A stretch of 51,534 bases of DNA from the NCBI GenBank assembly GCA_017646005.1, contig JAGCNJ010000040.1, forward strand, positions 1 to 51,534, written 5' to 3'. The notes beneath the pieces were generated by a model, which was given only the letters and a program-made list of their open reading frames with translations, was not told the DNA's origin and made no database searches. The position numbers and the translations under genes were made by a program. The DNA is from Clostridia bacterium (GTDB taxonomy: Bacteria > Bacillota > Clostridia > Oscillospirales > CAG-272). Below are positions 16,732 to 25,311 of this stretch, piece by piece; within the stretch, counting starts at the first letter, position 1; each line of letters starts with the position of its first letter.

Positions 16732-17997
16732 TTACTTGATGTCGAAATCAATCGTATATTCTCCAAGCTCATACACGTTAGGTTTGAGTATTTCGGGAAG
16801 TATTACCTTTACGGGCACGCTTATACGCTTTGCGCCCTTCTTATAGTAGCTGAGATCCGCTTCAAGCGAAATATTTGATTCACTTACAAGCGAAAGCGAG
16901 CCCGAGCTTCCGCGGAGAGTTATATTGATATCATCAACCGCCATCGTATATTCAAGTCCGTTCGGATTCTTGACTGAGATATTATTCACGTTTATGACTC
17001 TGGTAGACGTGTTCACCTGAGTTACGGTAATTACCGCGCTGTCTGTACGGTCAAGATTTTCAACCGTATCGGGAAGCTTCACCATAGCCATATTCATACT
17101 TGTTGTACCCGTAAGCTTCTTTTCGTCGAGCGTCATAAGCTCTACCGTGCTTATCTTGTCAAGCTCGGTCGGGTCACCCTTGATACGAACGCTTGACGGT
17201 TCAATTGTCACAATCGAATTCTTTTCGTTGAAGTATCCGTATTTGAAAGCCACCGAAAGAGGCACGTCCTTTTCCGCATACACGGGAACCGTTACCGTAA
17301 CATCTGTTTCACTGACCTTTATATAAGGATTTGTTACCGGTGTACTGCCCGAATATAGCTCTATGCTTCCCGTGGTAGTAACAGATTTTGTAAGCTTGCC
17401 TACGTTGACGGTTACCTGTGCGTGTGTAATGTTGTCAAGCACGTCCTCGGGACCGCTTACGGTTACGGTTTCAATATTCGTAAAGGGTGTACCGAGCGTA
17501 TAATCCGATTCGATCTGATATGTGGGGTTTACTCTTATCTCAACGCCCTTTTGCGTGCGCTTGTCTACGTACACGTTTACGTAATTTGCCGAAAGCTCCT
17601 TGAATGCCACTCCGCTCGGAGCCGACGTGCGCACGTCAAGCGAATATTCTCCCGCCGCGCTGATCTGCGAAAGATCAACGTAAGCGGAAATGTCATCCGC
17701 TCCTACACGGCTTAATTCTCCCCTTGTACCCGAAAGAGTCACGTCTATGCTGTAATCATATCCGCTTATGACCGTCATACCGTAGTTTTCCTCAAGCGTA
17801 TCTGCTCCGATTATCTCAACGGGTATCGACGCAAAGCGTCTGTCCTCGATTATGGTCTGTGTGCTCACGGCATAAAACCACAAAAGCACGGCACCGACCA
17901 CGCATATTATTCTCGCGGCGATATCAATTTTACGGCTGTCCGTTTTCTTCGCACTCTCTTCCGTTTCATGTATCATATTTTCATTGTTTTCGTTCAT
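16732..17997 (-). CDS. cdaR: YbbR-domain protein CdaR, regulator of diadenylate cyclase
   Basis: The 421-residue protein has one N-terminal membrane segment (about residues 28-47, LLWFYAVSTQT at its end) and an extracellular part built of YbbR-like beta repeats of about 80-90 residues, four by eye. CdaR binds the membrane cyclase CdaA and modulates c-di-AMP production. Its ATG overlaps the cdaA stop by four bases (ATGA), showing tight translational coupling. The usual third partner, glmM, does not follow. Instead the FAD-dependent dehydrogenase gene comes next. Confidence 0.9.
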   Translation of the reverse strand: MNENNENMIHETEESAKKTDSRKIDIAARIICVVGAVLLWFYAVSTQTIIEDRRFASIPVEIIGADTLEENYGMTVISGYDYSIDVTLSGTRGELSRVGADDISAYVDLSQISAAGEYSLDVRTSAPSGVAFKELSANYVNVYVDKRTQKGVEIRVNPTYQIESDYTLGTPFTNIETVTVSGPEDVLDNITHAQVTVNVGKLTKSVTTTGSIELYSGSTPVTNPYIKVSETDVTVTVPVYAEKDVPLSVAFKYGYFNEKNSIVTIEPSSVRIKGDPTELDKISTVELMTLDEKKLTGTTSMNMAMVKLPDTVENLDRTDSAVITVTQVNTSTRVINVNNISVKNPNGLEYTMAVDDINITLRGSSGSLSLVSESNISLEADLSYYKKGAKRISVPVKVILPEILKPNVYELGEYTIDFDIK

Positions 17998-18902
17998 TTT
18001 TCTTCCGCATCCTTCTTACTTGCGTTTTTTCTGTCCTTCTGCGAAATATGAAGTATATTCTTAAGCTGCTTTCTGCGGCTTATCTCTTCGCCTGAAACAA
18101 GAAGCTCTCTCTCAAGGAATTTCTTGAGGGACTGATAGCTGTAGTTTGAATTGAGCTTTCCGTCAAGCGCAGTCGATATTGCGCCCGTTTCCTCGGATAC
18201 TATCAGTACGACCGCATCGCTGACCTCGCTCATTCCGATTCCCGCTCTGTGTCGCGTTCCCAGGACCTTGATTATCTCGGGATTGGTTGAAAGGGGCAAA
18301 AAGCATCCTGCGGCATTTATTCTGCCGTCTCTTATCACCATCGCTCCGTCGTGAAGCGGTGCCTTGTTAAAGAAAAGGTTCTTGATAAGAAACGGATCTG
18401 CCTTGGCATCTATCTCTGTACCTGTTTTTGTTATATCTCCAAGCCTGGTTGATCTTTCAATAACGATAAGCGCACCTGTCTTTTCAAGCGACATATCACA
18501 GACAGCACTGCAAAGAGTTTCTATTAGCTCTTGGGCATCCGTATCCTTATTCTGTCTGTCGCCAAGCTTAAAGGGCTTGAGCGGCTCTGCACCGAATTTT
18601 TCAAGCGCGGTACGAAGCTCGGGCTGAAACACGATGATAAGCGCAATGATTCCGACCTGGAAAAGATTTTCCATAATGAAGCTCACCGCATACATATTCA
18701 GAAACTCGCTTACAAGCGTAAACAGTATCAGAAAGATTACACCTATAGCAAGCTTACCTGCTCTTCTTTCGCGGATGAATTTGTACACGTAGTACAGAAG
18801 AAACGAAACGATAACAACGTCTATAACGTCTATGATTCCGATGCCCGAAAGCACTGCCGCTATATACGACACGATATCCTTAAACGATGTGATCGTATTC
18901 AT
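17994..18902 (-). CDS. cdaA: Diadenylate cyclase CdaA
   Basis: The 302-residue protein has three membrane segments in the first 90 residues and a DAC (DisA_N) catalytic domain. Key motifs are DGAMVI (about residue 184), which contacts the ribose and metal, and GTRHRAGIGMSE (about residue 217). It condenses two ATP into c-di-AMP, which controls potassium and osmotic balance and cell-wall homeostasis. It is the first gene of the minus-strand run, with a GGAGG site and a consensus promoter upstream. The tail after about residue 260 is charged. Confidence 0.95.
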   Translation of the reverse strand: MNTITSFKDIVSYIAAVLSGIGIIDVIDVVIVSFLLYYVYKFIRERRAGKLAIGVIFLILFTLVSEFLNMYAVSFIMENLFQVGIIALIIVFQPELRTALEKFGAEPLKPFKLGDRQNKDTDAQELIETLCSAVCDMSLEKTGALIVIERSTRLGDITKTGTEIDAKADPFLIKNLFFNKAPLHDGAMVIRDGRINAAGCFLPLSTNPEIIKVLGTRHRAGIGMSEVSDAVVLIVSEETGAISTALDGKLNSNYSYQSLKKFLERELLVSGEEISRRKQLKNILHISQKDRKNASKKDAEEK

Positions 18903-18965
18903 TCTGCCACCTCCCCTTTATCTTTACATGGTATAGTACCCGATTTTATAATATAATTATTTATA

Positions 18966-18994
18966 ATTATACCACAAATCTAAAGCAATTTCAA
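18966..18994 (-). promoter_or_regulatory. Sigma-A type promoter of cdaA operon
   Basis: On the minus strand TTGAAA (18994-18989) and TATAAT (18971-18966) are separated by 17 bases, about 60 bases before the cdaA ATG. It is the best candidate for the promoter of the long run leading to hup. The rest of the intergenic stretch up to 19152 is A+T-rich, and I see nothing further in it. Confidence 0.8.
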
Positions 18995-19152
18995 ATACAA
19001 TCTATGAATTTTAAATAATTTATATATCTTTTTACGTGCGGTGTAATATTTTTTGAGTTTCGCTCACATTCCATTATTTTTTAGCGCAAACAGCGCAAAA
19101 ATAAGTTGTTTCAACGGCGCTCAAAACAGCATTTTCGGCAATTTGAACAAAA

Positions 19153-19189
19153 AATCACGGCAGGCTTACATTCAAAGCCTGCCGTGATT
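19153..19189 (-). terminator. Intrinsic terminator of the ATPase gene
   Basis: A perfect 15-base inverted repeat (AATCACGGCAGGCTT and its complement) with a 7-base loop is followed on the minus strand by TTTTTTG. It begins six bases after the ATPase stop codon. It isolates this gene from the cdaA operon. Confidence 0.9.
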
Positions 19190-19195
19190 CACGTT

Positions 19196-20257
19196 TTACC
19201 CCAGTATTTCGGATATAAGCACCTTTGTATATTCTTCCTTTGCTTTGAAATCCATAGACTGAATATATACCGACTCAAGAGACGTATGCAAAGCGTATAT
19301 CTTCTTCATGGTGCTGCTTGCTGCGTCTGTCATAAGCGAAGCACATCTGAGTGCCTGCCTTGCAGAAACACGTTCACTTCTGAAAGCATTTTTATCAAAA
19401 AATCTTTCGGCATTTATTATGAAATCGTCCGCCAGACATTCCCTGCCCTCACATATGGGTATAAAAGAAACGTCCGCATCATCAATGTATACCGCATCAA
19501 GCTTTCGTGTGTCAAGCGGATCATACGACACGGTATGGGATACGCGCTTTTCCTTCAGCTTTTCATGAACAGCTTTCAGAACAAGATGTGACATATGCGG
19601 CGTATCAGATATAAGATAGCGGGTTTTGGCTCTGTCGTATACACCGTCAAGCCTTGTCTTGCCAAGTGCGCTTATTCCGCACGAAAGCCTTATACGCACG
19701 CGGTATTCGCCCGTGCTTTCAAACCTGCGGCAAAATCTGTTTGCCCATCCGTCAAGCTTTTCCGTTTTTATATACGGCTTTATCATATCATCATACAGCT
19801 CTGTTATATCACCAGCTACCGAAAGATAAGAATACGCACGCTTATAAAGCTCGCTCTTTTGGGCGCATAAGGCCTTGATCTCTCTCTTTTTATCCACCAG
19901 CCGGGACGCATCCCAGAACACACCGAGATTTATTATAAAATCAAAGCATCCGGGCAATTTCGGCTCTGCCGTATGCGGCGGTGTACCGTCTATTATGCCG
20001 ATCCTTCGATCTGTAAGAATAACGCCGTCAAGCGACGAGGGATCCGACGAGCAATAAAAATACTCGACCTGCTCTCCGATGCTTTCGGCACTTTCGGCAA
20101 TATCTCTCATAAGACGGCTTTTGCCTGTGCCGCTTCCTCCCTTGATTATATAAAGTCTTTCAAGCTCATTTTTAGAAAAAATATCATCAAAAAAGCTTAT
20201 GAAGCCTCCGCGGGAATTCGCGGCGGCAAAATATGAATTCCGGTTATGTATAGTCAT
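19196..20257 (-). CDS. ATPase with duplicated P-loop domain, second copy degenerate (PRK06851-like)
   Basis: The 353-residue protein resembles a Bacillota family of uncharacterised ATPases built from two similar halves. The first half has a normal Walker A in IIKGGSGTGKSRLM, then VEYFYCSSDPSSLDGVIL and IGIIDGTPPH. The second half repeats the layout (TRYLISDTPHMSHLVL, then SYDPLDTRKLDAVYI) but the P-loop lysine and glycines are gone. The family's role is unknown, and some members occur in spore formers. I start at the ATG at 20257, with AGGAG eight bases upstream. The longer upstream frame has no family match. A perfect palindrome lies in its leader. Confidence 0.75.
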   Translation of the reverse strand: MTIHNRNSYFAAANSRGGFISFFDDIFSKNELERLYIIKGGSGTGKSRLMRDIAESAESIGEQVEYFYCSSDPSSLDGVILTDRRIGIIDGTPPHTAEPKLPGCFDFIINLGVFWDASRLVDKKREIKALCAQKSELYKRAYSYLSVAGDITELYDDMIKPYIKTEKLDGWANRFCRRFESTGEYRVRIRLSCGISALGKTRLDGVYDRAKTRYLISDTPHMSHLVLKAVHEKLKEKRVSHTVSYDPLDTRKLDAVYIDDADVSFIPICEGRECLADDFIINAERFFDKNAFRSERVSARQALRCASLMTDAASSTMKKIYALHTSLESVYIQSMDFKAKEEYTKVLISEILG

Positions 20258-20278
20258 TGTCAAAGCTCCTGTATTTAT

Positions 20279-20292
20279 GGCGTATATACGCC
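20279..20292. promoter_or_regulatory. Perfect 14-base palindrome in the ATPase leader
   Basis: The sequence GGCGTATATACGCC is its own reverse complement and sits about 22 bases before the ATPase ATG. It could be a regulator binding site or a small RNA hairpin. No regulator is assigned. Confidence 0.35.
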
Positions 20293-20331
20293 TGTTACAG
20301 TTTATGAAGCAACGCTTGATTCTGACAAAAG

Positions 20332-20357
20332 AAAAAGCGCACCGAAGTGCGCTTTTT
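20332..20357 (-). terminator. Intrinsic terminator of the alkaline phosphatase gene
   Basis: A perfect 11-base inverted repeat (AAAAAGCGCAC / GTGCGCTTTTT) with loop CGAA lies eight bases after the stop of the phosphatase gene. The flanking T- and A-runs let it work on either strand. Confidence 0.9.
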
Positions 20358-20365
20358 GACATTAT

Positions 20366-23300
20366 TTATCCAACGAGCGGAAGTGTTTCATATCCTGACC
20401 AGGATGCAAGGTGTCTTGCGAGTATTACGCTGTCACCTGACGTGATGGTACTGTCACCGTCCATATTACAGTACTCTGCCCATACGGAAACGTCATATCC
20501 GGTCCAGTTTGCAAGATAACGGCTTAAGATAACCGAGTCGGTAGAACCGATAACGCCGTCAGCATCCACATCGCCTGCTCTCATAACGGGGATCTCTTCG
20601 CTCTGACCAAAGCTGTTTGCTCCATATACCTTTGCCATAAAGCGTGCAACGTCGATATTTTCTATCGGTCCTCCCGCAAGAGCATCAACACCTGCGCCGA
20701 ATGCGTAGAGAGGCACGTTTCTGTTCGTGTGCACTTTTGTCGTGAATCTGTATCCGACACCAAATGACAGTTCGCTGTTATCGGCTGTTATTCCGCCCGT
20801 TTCGTGGTCAGCAGTAACTATAAGCGCGGTATCCGGGTGAAGAATTACAAACTGTGAAGCATAGGCGATAGCATCGTTGAATCGCTTTACGTTACTTACG
20901 ATAGAAAGCGCGTAATTAGCGTTTACAGCATCAAGACCACCGTGCGAATCCATACCACCGTCTTCAATCATAGCAAAGAAACGGGAACCATTTTCACTTA
21001 TCTTTTTAAGTGCTTTCTTCGTATGTTCTGTGAGTCCGTTTCCAACCGAGCCCGCACAGTAATCAAGTGCACCGCTTACGACAAGAGCATCAATATCTGC
21101 CTGAATCTCATCGTAGTTGGTTCTGTTATCATTATGCACAAAGAAGCTTGCAGGCGTAGCACCCGTGATTGCATCGTTTGTAACTACCGCAAGCTCTGCT
21201 CCGTTTTCATAAGCGAGCTCACTTACATGCTTAACATCATTTCCGTCCTTGTCCTTACCAACCTTTGCAGTGTAAGTCTTGTATCCGGTAGAAAGAGCTG
21301 TTGCTGAGGCCGCGCTGTCCGTATAGCCGGGATCAGTCTTACCCTTTAACACGTTATCTATTACACCCTGATGTCTTGTTATCTGTCTTTCTGCTACGGG
21401 GAAATCCTGTGCAACAAATTTATCAAGGCCGTTTGCCAGTGCCATATTGATATGGTTATACCCCATTCCGTCACCGATCATTATGATAACATTTTCAGCC
21501 TTTTCCGCAAAACCTGCAAAAGTCTTTTTGCTTGCAGTTTTGGGAAGCGTCGTAATATTGATGCTTCCGCCCTCATTTGATTCTATATATTCCTGTGTGA
21601 ATGCGGCAACGCTCTGCGCGGTGTAAAGTCCGTTCTCGCTCATAACGACCTTATTGCCGTTTTTCACAAGAACATATTCGTTCGCACCAAGTCTTATGCC
21701 TGTGCTCGATTCACTTCGATTTGTATTACCGACAAGTATTTCGTAATCACTTTCAGCTGTTTTATCGGAAACTATCTCGGGAATACAATTCAGGTTTGAA
21801 GAAATATAATCCGCCAACAATTCTGCGGCATACTTTGAGTAAAGACTGCAGTTCTCCGGTATTACTATTTTATAATTACCGATATCAACTCCGTCAATCG
21901 CAATGTTGTCAAAGCGGTATGACGCAACAGTTACGTCAACAGTTCTTGTTATTACGGGAGCTGTGGAAAGTCCTGCATTAGCCTTGATTGTAAGTCTTGC
22001 ATTGCCGCCGTCTATAGCCTTGATCCTTCCGTTTACAATATCAACTATCTCAGGATTATCCGAGCTTACCGATACGTTCTCGAACGAACCGTAGGGTGAA
22101 ACGTTAACAGACAGGTCAAGCTCGCTGCCTTCCATTACCGTTATTGATGAAACCTCATTTCCCTTGCTTGTCACTTTAAGCGATTCGACCGCAACGTTAC
22201 TCCAATTTTTCTGAGCAAATGCTGCAGCATCAGCTTCTTTCTCGAAGAATGCAACGTATTCAAGCAAGAAGTAGGAGCCTGCATTTGCACCTCCCGTATA
22301 CTGCCAGGGCTTGAAGCGAAGCTTCTGACCGGTCATAGCCTCTGTGGGAGTATAGTTACTTGAGCCGGTTAATATGAAGTCATCACGTTTAATTACAGCC
22401 GACTTCCATTCACCCTTTGATGCTGCCGGCTTTGTACCCATAAAGAATGAATATGCGGTGATATCAGAGCCGTAAACGCCCTGCACCGATGCCTTATCGG
22501 CATAGAAGCTTGTATCAAGGTTATTTGCGTTCTGTGACTGGAAATAGCTTGCCACCCAATAAGGATACTTTGCCATATTGATTCCGCTCACAGACTGTGT
22601 AATGTTTATTTCGGGGTTTTCTCCCTCTATTGCATCAAAGCGTGCGTATATCTTTTTCTGTGCGAAATCGTATACTGTTCTTACGTTTGAGGTAGCGCTT
22701 GTCTGTGATATTTCAAAAAGCTCTTCTCCGCTGAGAATGATATGATCAACTCTCATCTCATAATTAAGCGTTGAGGGGATAATAACAGTTTTGTTTTCGG
22801 CATCAACGTAAGTATTATAGAAATACCAGAGTGCAGTTACGGTATCCTCCGCAGTGCCTCCGACTATAAAAATACGCTTACTGCTCTTGTCGTACTTAAC
22901 TATATATTCACCCGCAACAAGACCCTGAGAAAGTGCTCCCGAACGGTTTGTGTTTCCGATCACGATTTCCTTTGCCACGGGATCAGCAGCTGCATCTGAC
23001 GTATCAGATGCCGTGGGAATATTTCCGACACCCAGATCATATCGCATAGCATTTGCAAGATTAGCAAGCTCAGGCGTAATTATATCTGAAATATCGTCGT
23101 CGTATATGATTGTGTATTCGGCGTTGCCGTCGGCTACTACCGTAATATCGCCTTCATCCTCTTCAGGCTTGTTAAGGCTTTCGATATATTCCTTTGCCGC
23201 GCTTTCGCTCTTGAAAAATGCAACGTAATCAATTGCAAAATACGAGCCATCCGTTGCGTTGCTCGTCCAGGGCTTGAATCGCAGATACTGACCTGTCATC

Positions 23301-24343
23301 GATGACACGGGAGGACATCCCTCTGTGCCATAGAAATTATCTCTTACAAGAATTGTCGTCTTCCATTCACCGTTTGATCCCTCGGGATGAGGATTTGAGT
23401 AAAAAGAGTTTGTGATATCCTGCTCGTTCGGGTATGCCGCCTGTACAGACTGGAGATCGGCCTTGAAGGTAGCATCGAGCTTTGATGCATTTTGTGACTG
23501 ATAATAGCTTACCACCCAATAAGGATACGCCGCGAGATTAACTCCGGAATCCTTCTGTGTGATGCTGATCTCGGGCTTTGTTCCGGACACTGCCGCAAAT
23601 TTAACGTAGGTTTTTCCGGATACCGTATCGTTCACAAGTGAGGATGTGGCATTCTTGAGCAATGATGCCGCTGCAAAAAGTGCCTGTCCGCTGACCACCT
23701 TGCTGTCTTCGAGATTCAGGCTGTTAATATAATCCTCGGCAGCCTGCTCACTCTTAAAAAATCCAACGTATTCAAGCGCAAAGTAAGAGCCGTCCTTGGC
23801 ATTGCTCGACCAGGGCTTGAAGCGGAGATACTGTCCTGTCATAGCAGAGGTAGGCGGATAGTCTGCCGAATCAGCGTAAAAGCCGTCACGCTTAAGTACT
23901 ACCGTCTTCCATTCACCGTTCGAAGCTGCCGGCTGATCCTGTCCGCTGCAATAAAACGAGTTTGTAAGTCCCGCATCGGGGTATACTGTGTTTATGGACG
24001 TAAGATCCGCCTTGAACGTAGTATCAAGTCGGGTTGCAGTCTGTGACTGATAATAGCTGACTACCCAATAAGGATATTCGGCTAAGTTTACACCGGACGC
24101 CCCCTGTGTGATGCTTATTTCGGGCTTTGTTCCCGTAGTTGGTACAAACTTCACATAGGTTCTGCCCTGTGCGTCTGTCTCTACGCTTTTGCTTGCAACG
24201 TTCTTTATGGAAGTCGCGTTTGAAAGCGCAGTGCCGGCTAAAATTATGCTGTCTGCTGTTGCTCCCGAAACGTTAACCGGAAATGCGCAAAGCTGCATAA
24301 CAAGAATAACGGCGATCAGAATAATTGACATCGTCTTTTTCAT
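20366..24343 (-). CDS. Secreted multi-module alkaline phosphatase with dockerin
   Basis: This very large (1325-residue) secreted protein starts with a signal peptide (residues 1-28). Two copies of an unnamed module follow (about 33-209 and 214-392), then a GNTNR-type domain (about 400-530), a third module copy (about 536-713), a Big2-like Ig domain (about 715-800) and a second GNTNR-type domain (about 805-935). The alkaline phosphatase domain (about 950-1245) keeps the key residues: D958 in MIGDGMG, nucleophile S1010 in TDSAASATALSTG, D1132 and H1134 in GGMDSHGG, and D1179-H1180 in TADHETGG. A type I dockerin with two calcium loops closes it (1257-1322, DVDADG and NMDGDS). It hydrolyses phosphomonoesters outside the cell. 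A divergent AraC regulator adjoins it. Confidence 0.9.
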   Translation of the reverse strand: MKKTMSIILIAVILVMQLCAFPVNVSGATADSIILAGTALSNATSIKNVASKSVETDAQGRTYVKFVPTTGTKPEISITQGASGVNLAEYPYWVVSYYQSQTATRLDTTFKADLTSINTVYPDAGLTNSFYCSGQDQPAASNGEWKTVVLKRDGFYADSADYPPTSAMTGQYLRFKPWSSNAKDGSYFALEYVGFFKSEQAAEDYINSLNLEDSKVVSGQALFAAASLLKNATSSLVNDTVSGKTYVKFAAVSGTKPEISITQKDSGVNLAAYPYWVVSYYQSQNASKLDATFKADLQSVQAAYPNEQDITNSFYSNPHPEGSNGEWKTTILVRDNFYGTEGCPPVSSMTGQYLRFKPWTSNATDGSYFAIDYVAFFKSESAAKEYIESLNKPEEDEGDITVVADGNAEYTIIYDDDISDIITPELANLANAMRYDLGVGNIPTASDTSDAAADPVAKEIVIGNTNRSGALSQGLVAGEYIVKYDKSSKRIFIVGGTAEDTVTALWYFYNTYVDAENKTVIIPSTLNYEMRVDHIILSGEELFEISQTSATSNVRTVYDFAQKKIYARFDAIEGENPEINITQSVSGINMAKYPYWVASYFQSQNANNLDTSFYADKASVQGVYGSDITAYSFFMGTKPAASKGEWKSAVIKRDDFILTGSSNYTPTEAMTGQKLRFKPWQYTGGANAGSYFLLEYVAFFEKEADAAAFAQKNWSNVAVESLKVTSKGNEVSSITVMEGSELDLSVNVSPYGSFENVSVSSDNPEIVDIVNGRIKAIDGGNARLTIKANAGLSTAPVITRTVDVTVASYRFDNIAIDGVDIGNYKIVIPENCSLYSKYAAELLADYISSNLNCIPEIVSDKTAESDYEILVGNTNRSESSTGIRLGANEYVLVKNGNKVVMSENGLYTAQSVAAFTQEYIESNEGGSINITTLPKTASKKTFAGFAEKAENVIIMIGDGMGYNHINMALANGLDKFVAQDFPVAERQITRHQGVIDNVLKGKTDPGYTDSAASATALSTGYKTYTAKVGKDKDGNDVKHVSELAYENGAELAVVTNDAITGATPASFFVHNDNRTNYDEIQADIDALVVSGALDYCAGSVGNGLTEHTKKALKKISENGSRFFAMIEDGGMDSHGGLDAVNANYALSIVSNVKRFNDAIAYASQFVILHPDTALIVTADHETGGITADNSELSFGVGYRFTTKVHTNRNVPLYAFGAGVDALAGGPIENIDVARFMAKVYGANSFGQSEEIPVMRAGDVDADGVIGSTDSVILSRYLANWTGYDVSVWAEYCNMDGDSTITSGDSVILARHLASWSGYETLPLVG
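22205..22738 (-). repeat. Copy 3 of the shared secreted module (phosphatase gene)
   Basis: This copy lies between the first GNTNR-type domain and the Ig-like domain. It keeps PEINITQ, YPYWVASYFQSQ, KGEWKSAVIKRD, TGQKLRFKPW and YVAFFEKEADAAAF. It is somewhat more diverged than copies 1 and 2. Confidence 0.85.
23168..24247 (-). repeat. Tandem copies 1 and 2 of the shared secreted module (phosphatase gene)
   Basis: Two roughly 175-residue copies sit side by side. Each has the same order of landmarks: TYVKF, KPEISITQ, a YPYWVVSYYQSQ block, NGEWKT, TGQYLRFKPW, and a final YVGFF or YVAFF followed by a helix with KSE and AA. The spacing and residues are far more alike between these two than to the copies in the beta-helix proteins. 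This indicates a recent tandem duplication inside the gene. Confidence 0.85.
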
Positions 24344-24368
24344 GTTTTCCCTCCGAAAATATAATTTA

Positions 24369-24397
24369 TTGACAAAATGCTCTCTGTATGGTATAAT
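24369..24397 (+). promoter_or_regulatory. Perfect consensus promoter of the AraC-type regulator
   Basis: TTGACA (24369-24374), a 17-base spacer and TATAAT (24392-24397) form an exact sigma-A consensus on the plus strand, about 90 bases before the regulator's ATG. Its -10 overlaps the -10 of the opposing phosphatase promoter. Confidence 0.85.
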
Positions 24398-24418
24398 TCA
24401 ACAAGAACACTTCTTCAA
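24390..24418 (-). promoter_or_regulatory. Probable promoter of the alkaline phosphatase gene
   Basis: On the minus strand TTGAAG (24418-24413) and TATACC (24395-24390) are separated by 17 bases, about 45 bases before the phosphatase ATG. It shares its -10 region with the opposing AraC promoter, so both cannot be occupied at once. It is weaker than consensus, as expected for an activated promoter. Confidence 0.55.
24403..24415. promoter_or_regulatory. Inverted repeat in the divergent promoter region
   Basis: AAGAA-CAC-TTCTT lies just downstream of the AraC-gene -10 and inside the spacer and -35 of the phosphatase promoter. The placement suits an operator affecting both genes. The binding protein is unknown. 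Confidence 0.35.
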
Positions 24419-24486
24419 TTTAAAGTATAAACATTTAACGCACCCTTGTCAACGGGAATATCTTGCGACGAACAGGAAAATATTGC

Positions 24487-25281
24487 ATGTATACACAAAA
24501 ATTAAAAGTGAACACCGGTCTTCCGATCTTCCCCATATCTGCAGCTCTTCTTGTTAAGCAGACGCCGATATCTATGCCCGCAGGCAGCAGAAGACACCAT
24601 GTTCTCTGGGTAAATGACGGAGAAATGAGCCTTACGATCAACAACGTAACACATACACTGCAAAAAAACACGGGTATTATTTTCCGCGCCAATACACCCA
24701 TAAAATATTTCAGCGCAGACGACCGCGAGCTTACAACCTCTTGGATCACCTTTAAGGGCGGCGATCAGCTTATTGAATACAGCTGTATAGAAAAATACCT
24801 TATTTTCAAATGTCCTCCCGATATGGATGCAAGAGCGCAGGAGCTTCACAACTTCATTATACAGGAAAATCCGGATATACTCAAATCATCCGAAACATAC
24901 CGATGGGTTTCAGAGTTGCTCAACTGCATCGCAAAAAAAGAACCGAGCGTTTCGGAAATGGTAAGGGCTTATCTTTATCAGAATTTTTTCAAGCAGCTTT
25001 CTCTTGACGATATAGCGGCTGCCGTGGGGATAAACAAATTTTCGCTCTGCCGTATATATAAAAATGAAACCGGATACCAGATAATATACGATCTCAAGCG
25101 CATAAGATGCGAAAAAGCCTCTCACCTGCTTGTACACACTGCCATGTCCATACAGGAGATAGGGCACGTATGTGGATATGTTGATTCCGACTACTTCAGC
25201 AAAAATTTCAAGAGTTATATGAAATGCACGCCAAGCGAATACAGGAAGAAGTGCAACAGCAAAGAGAATATACAGGAATAA
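24487..25281 (+). CDS. AraC-family transcriptional regulator
   Basis: The 264-residue protein has an N-terminal cupin-like sensor domain (about residues 5-130, with AGSRRHHVLWVNDGEMSL and NTGIIFRANTP). The C-terminal AraC DNA-binding domain has two helix-turn-helix motifs (about 165-260: LSLDDIAAAVGINKFSLCRI, then IQEIGHVCGYVDSDYFSKNF and CTPSEYRKK). Such regulators often sense sugars. I use the ATG at 24487 with AGGA upstream. An in-frame TTG at 24463 has no ribosome site. It is divergent from the dockerin-bearing phosphatase with overlapping promoters, so it is the likely local regulator, perhaps also of the dockerin genes at 31910-39909. Confidence 0.92.
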   Translation: MYTQKLKVNTGLPIFPISAALLVKQTPISMPAGSRRHHVLWVNDGEMSLTINNVTHTLQKNTGIIFRANTPIKYFSADDRELTTSWITFKGGDQLIEYSCIEKYLIFKCPPDMDARAQELHNFIIQENPDILKSSETYRWVSELLNCIAKKEPSVSEMVRAYLYQNFFKQLSLDDIAAAVGINKFSLCRIYKNETGYQIIYDLKRIRCEKASHLLVHTAMSIQEIGHVCGYVDSDYFSKNFKSYMKCTPSEYRKKCNSKENIQE

Positions 25282-25311
25282 AAAAAGAGGTCACCAAGTG
25301 ACCTCTTTTTT
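25281..25311. terminator. Bidirectional terminator between araC-type and carboxypeptidase genes
   Basis: A perfect 14-base inverted repeat (AAAAAAGAGGTCAC and its complement) with a CAA loop has an A-run on one side and a T-run on the other. It serves both convergent genes. The last base of each stop codon touches it. Confidence 0.92.

Noticed and set aside
18903-19195. tRNA or small RNA gene in the largest minus-strand gap
   Set aside because: No cloverleaf or conserved RNA pattern was seen; the stretch holds the cdaA promoter and a terminator only.
20366-24343. CRISPR-like or short DNA tandem repeats in the phosphatase gene
   Set aside because: The repetition is of protein modules about 175 residues long with diverged codons, not of short spaced DNA repeats.
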